Source: Melampsora larici-populina 98AG31 (Eukaryota; Basidiomycota; Pucciniomycetes; Pucciniales; Melampsoraceae). Taken from it: a stretch of DNA of 64,000 nt. Location: assembly GCF_000204055.1 (NCBI RefSeq), contig NW_006768778.1:1084783-1148782 (forward strand). Reading direction: 5' to 3'. Of the stretch, positions 22,018 to 34,375 are shown piece after piece. The notes beneath the pieces were generated by a model. That model made no database searches. It was not told where the DNA came from and saw only the letters and a list, made by a program, of their open reading frames with translations. Both the position numbers and the translations under genes were made by a program. Position 1 is the stretch's first letter, and every line of letters starts with the position of its first letter.

Positions 22018-23277
22018 GGTATGATCTCTCTAATTGTTTTTGTCTCAGATTCAAAACTCTTTCCACTGACACACTTTTTTCTTATTTTTCTCATTCCAGT
22101 TTCACTCAATTTCTATTTCTTTCGATCCAATTCACTTTATCCGATTGAATTCAATTCTATATTTTGATCTGATCTTTTGTAAAAGCAACTCTCGCAATGC
22201 AATTGTTCAATTCAATTTCTTTCGACTCGATTCACTTTATTCATTTTATCATTTAATACAAGACCCAAATCAAATTCAATCAGTTCAATCAGTTCAATCA
22301 GTTCAATCAGTTCATCAGTATCAAAATGGCAAGTTCAAACAGCAGCAGTCTCAATTTTCGAATTATACTTTCCAATTTCATTTCACACCGCGCTCTCTCT
22401 CTCTCAAACAAATGGATTCAAACAAATGGATTCAAACACAAATACAAATCGCCTCACTCAACTCAACTATCACTCACTGTTTAGTCAGTCAATCAACTAG
22501 AATCAAATTAAATCGACTCAACTGGTCATAGCTCAACTCACAAACTGTCCTTCGCCTTCCTAAATACACACTCATCTCATAAACTGTCCGTCAAAACAAG
22601 TGTTACACACTCACACACATAACCTGTCCTGTCCGTTACCATCCCGAGATCTACGTCAAACTTCAAAATTAAATCGACTCAACTGGTCATACAAACTGTC
22701 CGTCGCCTTCCTAAAATGAGTGTGTTACACACTCATCTCATAAACTGTCCGTTGCCTTCCCGAGATCTACGTCAAACTTCCAACTTGATCTTTGATTTCA
22801 AAAGTTTCAAAACAACAATAGAACCGTTCTCTCTGCTGGAAGGAACTTCTTCTCTCTGCTGGAAGGAACTTCATAGAGTATTGTTTTTTGTGTTTCGTCT
22901 CTTTTTTGTCATCTAGTAAAATTCAAACCATCAAAAAATTCTCGTTTTTCCTCTTATTTGTGGCGTGGTGTTAATTAAATCTTAATTAAATCAATAAATA
23001 CATAAAAAAATTCTCCTTATTTTGTTAGTGTCATTTAGTTAGTGCACTCTGTTGTAGAGTTAAAAGAAAACCTTTTTTTTAATGATTGAAATGTAATCAT
23101 TTGTTTGACCCGAGAATCAATTGAGCATTGGCACCACTGCAAACATTATTCGGCTTCCCCAAGTGGGCAGGAAAAAATGATTGGGAGTATGATTTGTCAT
23201 AAAATGATCTATCACTCCACACCTAAGCCAGAACACACACACTACATATGTGCAACAGGCTCAGTGAATAGGTGGTT
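22018..23277. other. Low-complexity spacer with short direct repeats
   Basis: There is a tandem ttcaatcag run at about 22275-22318, duplicated segments ataaactgtccgt / gccttcc at 22540-22760, and a tctctctgctggaaggaact pair at 22832 and 22853. No gene was recognised. It may be the 3' untranslated region and internal filler of the Harbinger-like element. Confidence 0.45.
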
Positions 23278-23614
23278 ATCATGTACATACAGTTCTGCTC
23301 AGTTATCTGCTCATCAGCGTAAGTTATTCATATGTAATACATGCTGTAACTTTTTTCAGATTGACAAAAGTATTCAAAAGATTGACTACATACACCCACC
23401 CAGTGTTTTGGTGTGATCTCATCAACTCAACTGCATGTAACACCCTTTCTGTTACTATGAAACAGCTTCAGTAATATTGCCTGAGCAGCTACAGAATTCT
23501 ATGTAGTGAATTTTTGCAACAATTTTTTCAAGGTCAAAAAAGTTTCATGTGGTATAACATGTGATTTATTCATTCTGATGGGCAAAAAACTGAGCAGACC
23601 TGTATGTACATGAT
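23278..23614. mobile_element. About 337-bp MITE-like element
   Basis: ATCATGTACATACAG(T/G)TCTGCTCAGTT at 23278-23304 and its inverse at 23588-23614 form 27-bp terminal repeats with one or two differences. No clear target duplication was identified. The interior is non-coding. Confidence 0.55.
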
Positions 23615-24079
23615 AGATAACTATCTATTTAGCTTGCTGCACATATGTAGTGTGGGTGTTATGTCTCAGGTGTGCAGTATTGGATCCTTTTATGACAAAC
23701 TGTACTATTAATCATTTTCCTCTTCCAACTTGGGGAAGTTGAATGATGTTCACAGTGCACTAGTCCCAAAAAGAAACAGAAGTCTCGAAAAGAAACAATA
23801 TGAAATTTTATCATCAAAAACTTCTACAATTGAGAAAACAACAAGTGAGGAACAAAGACGTTTTTGCATATTTCAAACAACAAATGAGAAAAAGAAACAA
23901 AAACCAAAGAGCAAGCTTAGATTGATACATCAACTACATCAACTATTTCAATCACAAATCGAAGAAAACAAAGGAAAACGAATCAAAACAATCAGAGAAC
24001 AAATAAGAAACAAAGAAACAAACAAAGACCCACTTAGGTTGCTCCATCAACGAGAATAGAAACCTTTGGATAAATAGAT
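23615..24079. other. Lys/Gln-rich frame, probably not a gene
   Basis: A frame at 23730-24059 is open (109 codons) and very rich in K, Q, E and T. It has no recognised domain and sits against the 3' end of the convergent transposase gene. It may be low-complexity untranslated sequence. Confidence 0.3.
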
Positions 24080-25582
24080 TCAGTCGCTTACAATTGGGAG
24101 ACCACCACTTTCCCAATTGTAAGCTACTGCATGATCCCGTACCCTCTCCCGCATGATCCTTCCACGCTCAACCCCACCCGTGTTTAAGTTGTTATCCATG
24201 GTCTCCAGATTAGACACTGCTGGTGTCCCTAATTGTGCATCCAAGACATCCAATGAAATATCATCCCAGGCGTTTCCGAAGTCTGCAAACATATTGTTGA
24301 GTATTACACAACATCGAATCCAGTCGAGAACATGTCCCATATCTTCCCTTTTGTTCAAAGCCAGGCGTAGACACTGTAGTGAACCCCAACGAAGCTTACA
24401 TACCCCAATCGAGTGTTCGTTGCGAATCCGAGCTTTCGCAACACACCAATTGAAATCCCGATTTCGATCAACCTCGGCAGCCTGTCCTTTGTATGATGAG
24501 ATGACGGTTTCTGTTGGGGTGTATGCCAAATCCGCAATGAGGTATTCACCTAAGATGTTTGAAAGCTGTGAGCTATAGAAAAAGAGTTTGAATATCGGTG
24601 AAAAAGACACACCTTTGTTGAAGTACTTATCAGGATTGATAGCAATATCAGTCTTGTTGAAAACGGTGCTATCGCAGCATGACCCTGGCCAGCCAGCGTA
24701 TACATAGGTGATTCTACGATCACAATCACAAATCACTTGAACGTTGAGTGAGTAATTGTGCTTCCGATCAAAAAAAACCTCCCCATCCTTTCCAGGCCTT
24801 TGAAACAACGGGATAGTGGTTCCATCCACGAAGCCTACACATCCAGGAAACCCGTCTCTCTCAAGTACGTGAGAGATGGCTTGACGTCGTTCAGATTCAG
24901 GCCATTTCAGGTAAGTCTTTCCTCGGTCTAAGATTGCTTTGATAACTCTACGTGTACAGTTAATAACTGTTCCACGTCCAACCTTATAATTCCGGGCAAA
25001 CCTTCCAACTGATGCACCGGTTCCGTTGCTTCCCAAACGCTCCAAGGTAATGGCCAATTGATGTTCGACAGATGGTGGTGGATTTCGGCTAGTTGAAAAG
25101 AAAACCGGGTGGGTTTCTATCATCGCAAGGAGCGCAGCAAACCCTTCGGGAGAAGTCCTCATAGCTTGTCGAAAATCAGTGCGTCAATCACGCAGCATGT
25201 CCTTCAAGTTGAAAGGACTGGCTAGCGGTGCTTGAAATCGTGGCTCTAGATATTGGGTAGTTGAAATAAAAGTAAGATATTCGGCCCAGTCGGCCTCTTG
25301 ATCAAAGAGTAGATCATAGATTTCTGCCTCTTCCGGATCGTCAGGGAAAAATAAAGTGCCATCGCTGGGGAGATCATCGCCATCATCATCACTGTTGATA
25401 CCAGGTAAAGAGAGACACATGTCGGCATTTGCAAATACACACATATCCGTGAGGTCTCTAAGAATATTTGCCCTCTGTGAAGCTCGAGGCATTTGGTGAA
25501 AGAGTCGTGTGAAGGGTTTGGTTGGTTGATTTGTAAGGAAGTCGAAGATGGACGAGGTAGTTTGGAAGTCGACTGCACTCAA
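24080..25582 (-). pseudogene. PIF/Harbinger-type DDE transposase with one stop
   Basis: Reading from 25582, the frame runs through an N-terminal region ending FNLKDMLRD, meets a single TGA at 25186-25184, and continues in the same frame with RTDFRQAMRTSPEGFAALL to 24080. The DDE core is complete: GFVDGTTIPLF (first Asp), WPGSCCDSTVF (second Asp) and ARIRNEHSIGVCKLRWG (Glu). The family excises and inserts DNA at short targets with help from a Myb-like partner, encoded here at 20374-22017. A likely 63-bp intron at 24550-24612 (GTGTGT to CTTAG) restores FNKGEYLIADLAY; its length is a multiple of three, so it stays open if retained. The lone stop makes this copy probably inactive unless it is read through or lies in an unseen intron. 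Confidence 0.85.
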
Positions 25583-26184
25583 CAGCAGGTTCAGTTTGGG
25601 TCTGGTTCATCTTACCCGCTGTATATCTCAATCTCTCTCATCAAGCCATGGTGGCAAAAAAAACGGTAAGGGCGGTTGAATCTCTCTGTACCTTTTTTGG
25701 TAAGACGTTGGAACTTATAAATACAACATTTTTAGGGATTCGAGCAGGTATTTTAGACATGATTGCACCTTAAAAACCAGGATCTCTCGGTGAAATTCAC
25801 CTGCTTGCAATCCCAAACTTGAACTGCCCTATTGATCAAACATAGAACAAGGAAAAGATGAGGTCAAAGCAGTAATATTTTGTAGATTTTTCTGATGCTC
25901 AAGGTCTTAGTCATTCAAGATTGGAAGAAATAGACTTTAAGGTGCCAAAAAATTGAAAATAGTGGTCAATATGTAGAGAAAACACGATGAAGAGGAAGTT
26001 GACAAAGGTTGATCCAGCCGGTGTTCATTGAATCATATGCTTGATGATACACAAGAAGGGAAATATATATGCCAGTAAAGGCAGGCAAGGTTGAAGCCCA
26101 CAAGAACATGGTAAATTCACAATTAGCTAAAGTTGAATACTATCATTCGACTAGAAATAGGATTCACTCACAACATTCAAATTT
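25583..26184. other. Transposon right end and spacer
   Basis: This contains the right inverted repeat of the Harbinger-like element (AAACTTGAACTGCCC, ending 25829) and then AT-rich sequence with no gene up to the 3' end of the broken F-box gene. Confidence 0.45.
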
Positions 26185-26944
26185 CTATTGACCAAAAAAG
26201 TTAGGCCGGCGAATGAATCCTTCCATATTGGCTTGCTCAAAATGCTTTTCCAACACGGTTAATTGATCCTCTATCTCTTGTAGTCGAGGATCAAGAGCGG
26301 GTAGTCTTAACCGCCAGTGATGAGTTGCATACAAAATCTTGAGCTGAGGCCAAGTGTTATTAAACAGCATCATGTTCAGTGACCTGCAATGCTTTGAAGT
26401 CCTGTACGTCCATTCAAGACGACGTAGATATTTACAGTCTTGAAAGCTCTCTAGCAAGTGCGCGTTCCGGGTTGACAGCGACAATTCGGTCAAAAATGGA
26501 AGAGAGAATTTTTTTTCAGTATCCCAGCTAGGATCGATTTCCCAGCTGTCACCATCAAGCTTATAGGAAAATTTGAGATCAAGCTTTGTCAAGTGGGGGG
26601 CGATGTGATGAATTATCTGATGCGCCGAACTCAGTGATAAATCGCCGCATTCTAGGATCATAAGCTTAGTAATCGTTCTGGGCCAATTGTAAAGACACCA
26701 GTTTACATCTATATCTTCAATCTGCCATAAAGTTAACTTTGATAACGATTTTAGTTGAGATAGATTGAAGCCAAAAGAGCCATCGCCAGGTTTTTGTTGA
26801 TCTTTAGATTCTGTAAATCCGTAACAATCAAAAGATTCAAGCAGTGGTAGACTAGCAACAAGTTTTGATGGGAATCCGTTCATGATTTTTATCGCGTCTC
26901 CACCTTCCAATGACAAGTGCCGAAGTCGTCTGAGACTTGATAAT

Positions 26945-27215
26945 TGTTATGATGTGATAGTATGGATGTTGTGTGTTACAAGGTTATGACATCATAGTGT
27001 TATGCTAATACATGTTTCTCTCTTATAATATGTTTATAACCAAATTGTTGTTAGGTATATATATTATAGATTGGTTGTCATGATGGATTGGTTTCTTCTT
27101 CACCTTTCCTATTCATTCTAATCTTTCTATTCTAGGTAAGTTTATCACTACTATGAAATACTACCTTTCCTATTCATTCTAATCTTTCTATTCTAGTCCG
27201 TGATCCATCTTATCA
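26945..27215 (+). mobile_element. Copia-type LTR (271 bp) with half-tRNA primer site
   Basis: The sequence starts TGTTATGATGTGATAG and ends TTATCA. Directly after it, GGTTATGAGCCC (27216-27227) complements the anticodon region of initiator tRNA-Met, the half-tRNA primer used by many copia elements. A 35-bp segment, acctttcctattcattctaa and onward, is duplicated inside the LTR (27103 and 27162). Only about 100-150 bp of leader follows before F-box sequence resumes, so the retrotransposon body and second LTR are gone. Confidence 0.65.
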
Positions 27216-27370
27216 GGTTATGAGCCCATCTCGTGAAGATTATAAGATAATCACACTTTGAATAGTCGGTTTCGAAGACTATCAAATCTCCGATACGTCT
27301 AGAAAACCGTTCTAGAAAACCTTGGAAAGGTCCGTCAACGATACAGACGATAAAGTTCTAATCGATCGAC
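27216..27370 (+). mobile_element. Copia leader remnant with primer-binding site
   Basis: The primer-site match at 27216-27227 is followed by sequence with no match in the F-box paralogue (gaagattataagataatc and onward). It ends near 27370 where F-box exon 2 resumes. No gag start remains. Confidence 0.5.
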
Positions 27371-28175
27371 ATAATACAAAGGGCTGAGATTGTCATAGAA
27401 GGGCTCCTCCTTCGCAAATTGACCCGGAGGTTTACTACAGTTCTTGGAGAGCATGACTTTTAAAGTTTGAACATGGGCACCTTGTCTGACGAGAATATCT
27501 TCGGTCCAAAGATCAATTGGTGCAGGAAGAGAAGAAGGAAACTCTAGTTTCTAAAATTTTGTATAATTGATCGACTGTGGTTAGCCCCCTTTCGTTCATT
27601 GACAAGTTGGCTTGAAGATTACTTACTCGCCATAGCCATGGACGACATAAGGAATATATCTGACGAGACGTCAGTGAAAAGCTTTGGGTACTATTCAAGA
27701 TTGGGGAGTTTCGGTGCAAGTAGGTCATGTAATTCCCGTAAACTGGGCCGGTGATCATCACCCTACGTTCGAGCTTTTCTTTGTAAATTTTCCAGACTTC
27801 ATCCACAGCTATGAAATCAAGCTGCTCGAGTATCTTGTAAAAAACTTCGATAGGGAGATCCGCGAGTCCCACAGGACGAGATTTATGTTTCGATTTCTCA
27901 ATCTGAGTGATGTCTTTGACTTTGACGGAGGAAACTTCATGTCCTTGAGAATTGTTCAGAGGCGATAAGCGTCCATGTGAGATTTTTGATAGACCGAGCT
28001 CAGTAAAGATACCAAAGATCGATTCCTTTGACCAAATAAACCCTTCCGAATCGAGTTCATTGAAACACTGTCGAATAGAGTCGAGACGATCATCTGCTGG
28101 CTTAGTATTCTCGTGAAGGCTAGCAACGATATCACGCCAAATTCCAAGTTGAGCTGTGCGATCAGATGATGGCAT

Positions 28176-29255
28176 CTTGATAAAGTTCTTCGAGGGGCTT
28201 GTCTCGTATCTTCAAGAGACTCAAGATAGAGAACCTGGCTGAGAAGCTTTGATGGAAAATGGATAGTCTATCGGAATCAGATTCTTCCAATACTTGACCG
28301 CTCAAGGGCTTGGAAGAAATCCGGAAGCCGAGGAGCTCTTGAGACTTGTCGACTACGCTTCTAAGATACCACCTGCCCAAAGTTTGTTATCGAGAAAGTT
28401 TGACTAAGATAATATCACGACTTCGAGTTACACGATAAAGGGATCCAGAATAATGTAGAGGAACACGTATGAGTCAACTTTGACGGACCTCAATAGAGGA
28501 TGACAGATGATGATCCAGGAAAAGAATCCAAATTCAATGGCAATATCAACGGTAAAGCGGAAGAGATACCATGACGTCATCAGTGACCAAGTCCCAATAA
28601 TCCTCCAGAACCTCCATCAAAAGTTAAGTTTGTCGATAAGACCTCTCCGGGGTCCTCCCTCGCGCCAAAGGTCCGAGGCTTGAGCGAGGCTGTCACACTC
28701 CCCACAGGCTCAGCCCACCACCAGATCACACAGGACGGGGTCTCATCATGATCTGACATGCTCCCTCTGAAACCCTGGAGAACTATTGACTATTGCAGCT
28801 ATGTACCACCCTGACGGTGGATAACTTGCAATGGTGCTGTCAGAGAAGAATCTGTTGCATACGATGTTAAGATATCACAGAATGCTGAGATGCCAAGTTT
28901 GTATCTCTCTCATTCCGAGTTGTACAAAAGAATTTGTTATAACCATCTTGATGAACCTTTTCCAAAAAAATTGAAATCTTCTAAAGGATCATAAATAACC
29001 TCCCCAAAGCTTTCCAGAATCCAGCCCCATGCAGGGAAGAAGCTTGAACATGGGTTGTATTCACTGACAGTAGCTATAACTATTTAGAAAGAATCAAAGA
29101 TCATGATCATTAAAAACAACCACAAAGATTAGATGAAATATTGTAGTACATATACAGAATAATAATCGTTTAAGAAAGAAAAGAAGAAAGAAACACCAAT
29201 TCTTTGATATGTATCATGTCAGATCATGTCCAGCCTCAAACTCAAAGTTCACAAC
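28176..29255. other. Spacer between F-box pseudogene and next gene
   Basis: The first about 200 bp is the promoter side of the F-box pseudogene and resembles the other copy. The rest shows no convincing ORF; 29000-29255 is the probable 3' untranslated region of the gene ending at 29256. Confidence 0.4.
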
Positions 29256-30407
29256 TCAACCCAAAACAGATCCTGACTTCAAATCCCATAATTCAAACCC
29301 ATAAAGATTTCCCTTTCCCTTTCCATTTCCATCATCACTAATCTTCTCTCTCCATTCAAATTCATAATCATCACCAAATCCAATATACACACCTCTAACT
29401 AATCCATACTTGAAAAAAGTTTCACTAGATGGCATTGGTGAATCAGGTTTAGTTTTTTCAATCAATGTCCAACTTTCTTCAAATTCACTTTCACTTTCAT
29501 CTTGATTTGGATTTGGATTTGGATTTTCTTCATTCCTTTCTTCAATCATTCTATAATTCATATTCTCAATCCAACCATTCTCATCACCCTCCAATTTGTT
29601 TTTTAACCAGTTACAACCAACTTCCAAAAAATCGCCAGTACCACAAGACATGATTCCCATCACACCAAATTCTTTATTCTTTAAAACCATTTTATCTTTT
29701 TGATTTTTAACTTTTCCAAATTGATTTAAATCAATCAAACTTTTAGAAAGCGTTAGATATTTAATACTATCGATCACCATAGAAGAAATCTTTAAAGTTT
29801 CTTCTAATTCGTCTTCTTTAATCCCTCGTTCAGTTGCAAGTGTATAAACTGTCTTTTTAGCAAACGTACTTGCAAGCCAACTCGTCAATCCCAAAACCTA
29901 AACTCAAAAAACCAAAAAATTCAATCCTTTCTTCAGTCATTCTGAATTTTCCTTTCCTCATCAGGCGGGGTTTTCTTACCTGAGGAGTAGCAGCAGAAAC
30001 TATAAAACTATTAGTAGCCAAATGAGCCAAAACAGTCGAAGGTCCAACAATTGGTGCTAATCCTAAAACAGTCAATGGGATCGCAACTAATCCAATCGTA
30101 GCACCAGTAATGGTGATCAATCCAATGGTTTGTGCTGATTTGATAGTTGAAAATCGGTTATTGAATTCATCTTGTCTACATTCAAATGTAAACCTACTCA
30201 CAAAGAAAGAAAGAAAAATCACGCATTAGTTTTTGGTTTTTTTGGCTTCCTTCTTGACAATGGAAGGAAAACTTACCATACACTTCCTACTTTAATTTCC
30301 CATGTTTCTTGTGGTTTTAAATTGTTTTGAAAATGAATTGGTACTAAATGTGAAAGTGATAAATTTAAATTTAAAGAAGTTCGATTATGAATTTTAATCT
30401 TTGGCAT
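29256..30407 (-). CDS. Unknown protein with hydrophobic Gly/Ala segment
   Basis: Exons 30277-30407, 29980-30193 and 29256-29897 join with matching phases to 328 aa. Donors are GTAAGT and GTAAGA; acceptors are GAGTAG and GTTTAG. The N-terminus (MPKIKIHNRTSLNLNLSLSH, then ETWEIKVGSVWFTFECR) reads as a beta-sheet module. It is followed by a hydrophobic region of about 45 residues (TIGLITITGATIGLVAIPLT, then VLGLAPIVGPS) that could form one hairpin or two membrane helices, then a helical part and an acidic C-terminus (NPNPNPNQDESESEFEESWT). I do not recognise the family. The intact splicing and frame argue for a real host gene, and it is convergent with nothing nearby. Confidence 0.7.
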
Positions 30408-31057
30408 CTCTTCTGGTATTGTATCTGTGTGTGTGTTACACCTTGAAATTGGTTATCCTTCTTGATGGTAAAGCTTTCAATGATTTGTTGTTAATTTGAT
30501 TTGTTTTGGTTCTCAGATTTCGTTATATCCTACTAGAAAGAACAAAAAAGGTTCTAGTTTAAATACCATGCGATCCTTCAGCTTCATCATAACTGTATAC
30601 ATACTTAGAACCCCGTTCAAACAAATCTCAAAATTCTTTGAGAAATTATCTTTTTCAAACATGACTTCAGATGTTTTTATTGCTGAGACTTTTTCATACG
30701 TTTATGATCGCAGTTGATAATGGATATAATTCCTCAGTCTTATTCAACATGCTCATTCTTGCAAATTGCAAAGTCATGTCGTCAGACTCAGACTCATAGA
30801 CACTTGATCATATTTGCCTCATTGATCTCCTCTCATACTTCGTGTGGCCGTACTTTATGACATCATAATGAAACAAATTACGACTGTTGCTAAGATAATT
30901 CGATACATTTTCAAAATAAAAAAATATACAATGATGTTAAAGATATAATTGCTACAAATCTGATAAACCACTTAAACATTTATAAAACACTGATGAATGT
31001 CTATTGATAAAGAGTAACGCTTGGATCCTACTTTTCTCTTCCACCCAAGACCTCTCT
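30408..31057. other. Intergenic region
   Basis: The promoter of the gene starting at 30407 and the 3' untranslated region of the HAM1-like gene ending at 31058 must lie here. No additional ORF is convincing. Confidence 0.45.
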
Positions 31058-33569
31058 TTAAAGATCAAAAGCATCAGACTTCCAATCATTCTCATCCACA
31101 CCCTCCTTCCTACCCTCCTCAACAGCTTCCACAAACTCATCAACTTTCTGCAACTTGTTCTGAACAGCCACTCTAGCCTCTTCAACAACCGTACCCGCAA
31201 TCTCTTTAACCCTTTTCAAGTCTCCACCTTTACGTCCTCCGATCCCTTTCCCTTTCAAAAGATTATCTCCTATCCCAATCGAAATCACGTGCGATTTATC
31301 TTCAGCTTCGATTTTCAAATTCGTTCCGTAAAGTTTTTTCTTTGGACCTTCACCTTCTTCACCCTCTTCTTGAGGTGAAGTAGAAGGTTTAGATGAACGA
31401 GATCGATCCCATCTGGTTTGAATTTGGTCAATTAGTTCTTCAAGTAATTGAAGTTGATGTGTGATATAACTTTCAACTGTTTCTGATAATTTGGATTGTA
31501 GGTATAATGCTAAACCAGGTTTAAGGAACCAATTCAGTACTGGATGAGTAGAATCATGAGGATACAAACTTAATCCCTTTCATATCCAACCATAAAAAAA
31601 ACCCATCAATATGATGAGAAATTCCTCATATCCGAATGAGACTGAAGAGAAGCTTACTTGAACATCAAAATGAGTGGTTTTAACCTTAAAAAGTCTTGCG
31701 TCTTTCTTATCTCTATTTTCGTTCTCATTCTCTCCTATTTCGATTTCCATCACCAAACTGATCCCATCCTCATTTCCCATCCCCACAAAAACATCCAGTA
31801 AACCTTCATCTTCAAATACACTAGTAGTCAACCTACTCAACCAACTTTTCACAGGATCGATTTTCTTTTGGAAATAAAATCCTACATCTTTGGTGTATAA
31901 TCTTAATCCTCTTATAACTAAAGTTTGGGTTGAAGTGATTGATGAAGTATGGATGGATGATGAGGTGGTTGTAAGGGGTGAAGTATGCTTAAAATTTAGG
32001 ACGTTTTTGTTGGTTAGACGAATTTGGTCTGGCATGAAACTTGAGGTTGATCTTAAGGTTAATGGCTTTTTGTAAAATGAAAGTAATATGCAATCACCAT
32101 CATGAGCTTAGATATGAAAGAGAAGGGAATTCACTGAAGGTAAAGACTTACGTCAATAGCAAACTCGAATTCTCGAGATACAAACTCGATCCTTGGCAAT
32201 GGGATTTCCTAAAGAAACATTGTACATCAGAACATGCTGATAAGGTACACATAGTATGCAAATAAGTTTACTCAACTTGAATCATAGCCAAAATTTTGGG
32301 CAAAAGATAAACCCAAAGCTCCTTCCAAATCCTAGACTTGGAAACTTTCCTCTTAACCCCTCCCACTGATTTTTCTAAAACATCAAACTGAAACTGACCA
32401 ATCAAATCAGCCAAACTTTTAATTAATTTAATCGAAAGTTCATCATTGATGATTTCTTCTTTCATTTGACTGATAAGTTTGATAAGTTTTTGGATGGGAG
32501 TTTGAAACTTTTCGGGTTTAATATGTTGCCAGAATTTGGTTAAGATGGATTCTAATTTTTTATAAAATGTTGAGGTGTAAACTAATTCTGAATTTTCTAA
32601 TGATTCTGAAATCAATTTATGAAACTGTCAAACCCACCAAACCAAAAGATCAGTTCTCATGAAATTCCCAGCAAAACAAAAATCAAGAATAAGAGTGTAG
32701 GGAGATACTGACCTCATCACTAAGTTTTTTTAATTCTTTATCATTTTTTAAAATTTCTAAAACTTCTTTCAAACTTTCACCAAACTCATTCCATTTCTCT
32801 TTTCCAGTAAATTGACAAACCAAATCGAATCCGATTTCAAAAACCTCACTAACTTCCTTATGACCATCAATTTCATCACTCAAATAATCCGCATACTCCC
32901 CCAAAACCTCACCCAAACGACTCAAACTATTCAAAACGTTTATTTTTAAAGTATGATTGATTCGAATTAAGATGGAAACCAAAGATTTCGATATTTCATC
33001 AATCAAGTCTTGAAGGTTTTTTGATTTTTGGTTTGGAATGATGATTTGGATAAGTAAATCGATTGTATCGTTTATTAAGTTTCGGAAATCAGTTGATGAG
33101 AATAACAAGTGTAAGAAATCTAGAATCGATTGAGATACTTCTTGAGGTGTTGATAATCCTATTGTAAGATCGATTATCAGTGTTTTGTACAGAACGGTAA
33201 AGAGAGAAGAAAGTGAATTTACGTTTACTAGTTGAAGGTGGTTCGATGATCGGTTCAAGATCGAGGTTTGAAGTAGCATGAAGTAATCGTTGAAACTGAT
33301 CCTGAGCTACATGTTCATAAAGAAAACACGATTAAATCATGATGATACGATATCCAACGAAGCAGTTTACCATTTTTTGAATTCCCAAATTGACGGAAAC
33401 ACTCAAGAAAAGCTTTTAATGAATCGACGATTTCACTTGTCGAATCGATAAAGATGGGAGACTCAAGTAAAGAGTTTAGGATGAGATCTAATTGAGATTG
33501 GGTTGGTAATTTGCCTATACTCAAGGCTGAGATGAATTTACCAAAGTGATTGAGATTCAAAGACATCAT
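31058..33569 (-). CDS. HAM1-like (lipid-binding TULIP-type?) protein, seven exons
   Basis: Exons 33371-33569, 33223-33306, 32713-33158, 32277-32624, 32152-32208, 31658-32065 and 31058-31576 keep one frame and give 686 aa. The N-terminal 380 residues are almost all amphipathic helix (ILDFLHLLFSSTDFRNLIND and similar repeats). A middle beta-like part follows (IEFVSREFEFAID, TLVIRGLRLYTKDVGFYF, KTTHFDVQ), then HPVLNWFLKPGLALYL and a long helix, and a charged C-terminus. This order, and especially the middle part with the HPVLNW-type motif, resembles the fungal HAM1-like N- and C-terminal domain proteins, thought to be related to lipid-binding TULIP folds. That call is from memory and only moderately sure. 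Exon 6 uses an unusual acceptor context (acaaaaag). Confidence 0.7.
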
Positions 33570-34375
33570 GGATGGGTACTAGGTAGGTATTTAGTGCTTG
33601 GATGGATGATAGCTTCAAATGGATGGTGCTACTACTAGCTAGTAAATGGATTGACCAGTAATAGTATCAGTCTGACTCTTCAATCCTCTCATCTTCCTAG
33701 ATGGATTACAATTTTCAGACTATCTTGACAAATTCAATTTCCAAATTCAATTTCAAATTATAAAGCTCGTGACTGGCTGTTCCAAATCTTCAAGCTGAGC
33801 AAACTTGCACAAAGAAGGTAAGCTAAATTCATTCAGAGGTAGCCTGAATGGTCATGAGTGAGCTCTAGTCTCATCATGTTCACGACTTCATGCCACATTG
33901 CGATGCGCACACCTCAAATTGTTGCACGATGTCCAAGTCTTCAAAGTGACCCAAAACCAACCAGCTCGATTATAAATTGCCATGACATTGATGGTTGAGA
34001 GAAGCCTTGGTAATCAAAGTCACTAACCTAGTCCTATGTAGCTAGTCAGAGTCAGACCTTCAAGTTGCGTGTTTGTTTTCAATCTTAAGAATATATCTCT
34101 TCATTCTGGCTTTCCCTGTAAATATGTCCATCTCACGATCACAATCTTCCATGATCCTTCGTCACTTGTCACCTCAGACTACATTAGTTTCGTCTGTTCA
34201 ACGCCGCCAGCGGTATACATTTGTTTACTTATTTATTTCTAACTGATTTGTATCAATCATCCTTGGTATTATTACAATCTCATCATAGTTCTGTGCCTCT
34301 CCCTTGTATTCCACATTTCATCGCCTAGCGCGGACGACAAACTTACTTGAGCCAATCAAAGGAGGAAAGTAAAAG
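33570..34375. promoter_or_regulatory. Divergent intergenic region
   Basis: This lies between the HAM1-like gene (minus) and the membrane-protein gene (plus), so it should hold both promoters. No clear TATA box. Reads non-coding on both strands. Confidence 0.45.

Larger units (their letters stand above)
16494..25829. mobile_element. Harbinger-like DNA transposon, 9.3 kb, composite
   Basis: The left end GGGCAGTTCAAGTTT and the right end AAACTTGAACTGCCC are perfect 15-bp inverted copies flanked by TA. Inside are a Myb/SANT-like protein gene (plus strand) and a DDE transposase gene (minus strand), the usual two-gene set of PIF/Harbinger elements. The element is enlarged by a MITE at 16557-17372 and by the repeat that starts near 18604. 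Near the left end, cgagccacctctcgaggtgg is part of a 24-bp palindrome at about 17402-17425. That the two ends belong to one element is inferred from the match and the gene content. Classical Harbinger target duplications are 3 bp, so the 2-bp TA is unusual. Confidence 0.55.
26185..28175 (-). pseudogene. F-box gene paralogue, interrupted
   Basis: Exon 1, 27627-28175, encodes an N-terminus very like that of the gene at 12.7-14.5 kb (EGFIWSKESIFGIF, F-box core LADLPIEVFYKILEQLDF). An intron with ACTTAC/CTAAAA borders leads to exon 2 at 27550, which matches the paralogue to about PFYDNL (near 27390) and then ends in unrelated sequence with a stop. The C-terminal part resumes at about 26942 (LRRLRHLSLEGGD) and runs intact to 26185. 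Between them lies a copia LTR plus a short leader, and about 60 codons of the paralogue are missing. The gene is therefore broken by insertion and deletion, although both halves still look well preserved. Confidence 0.8.
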
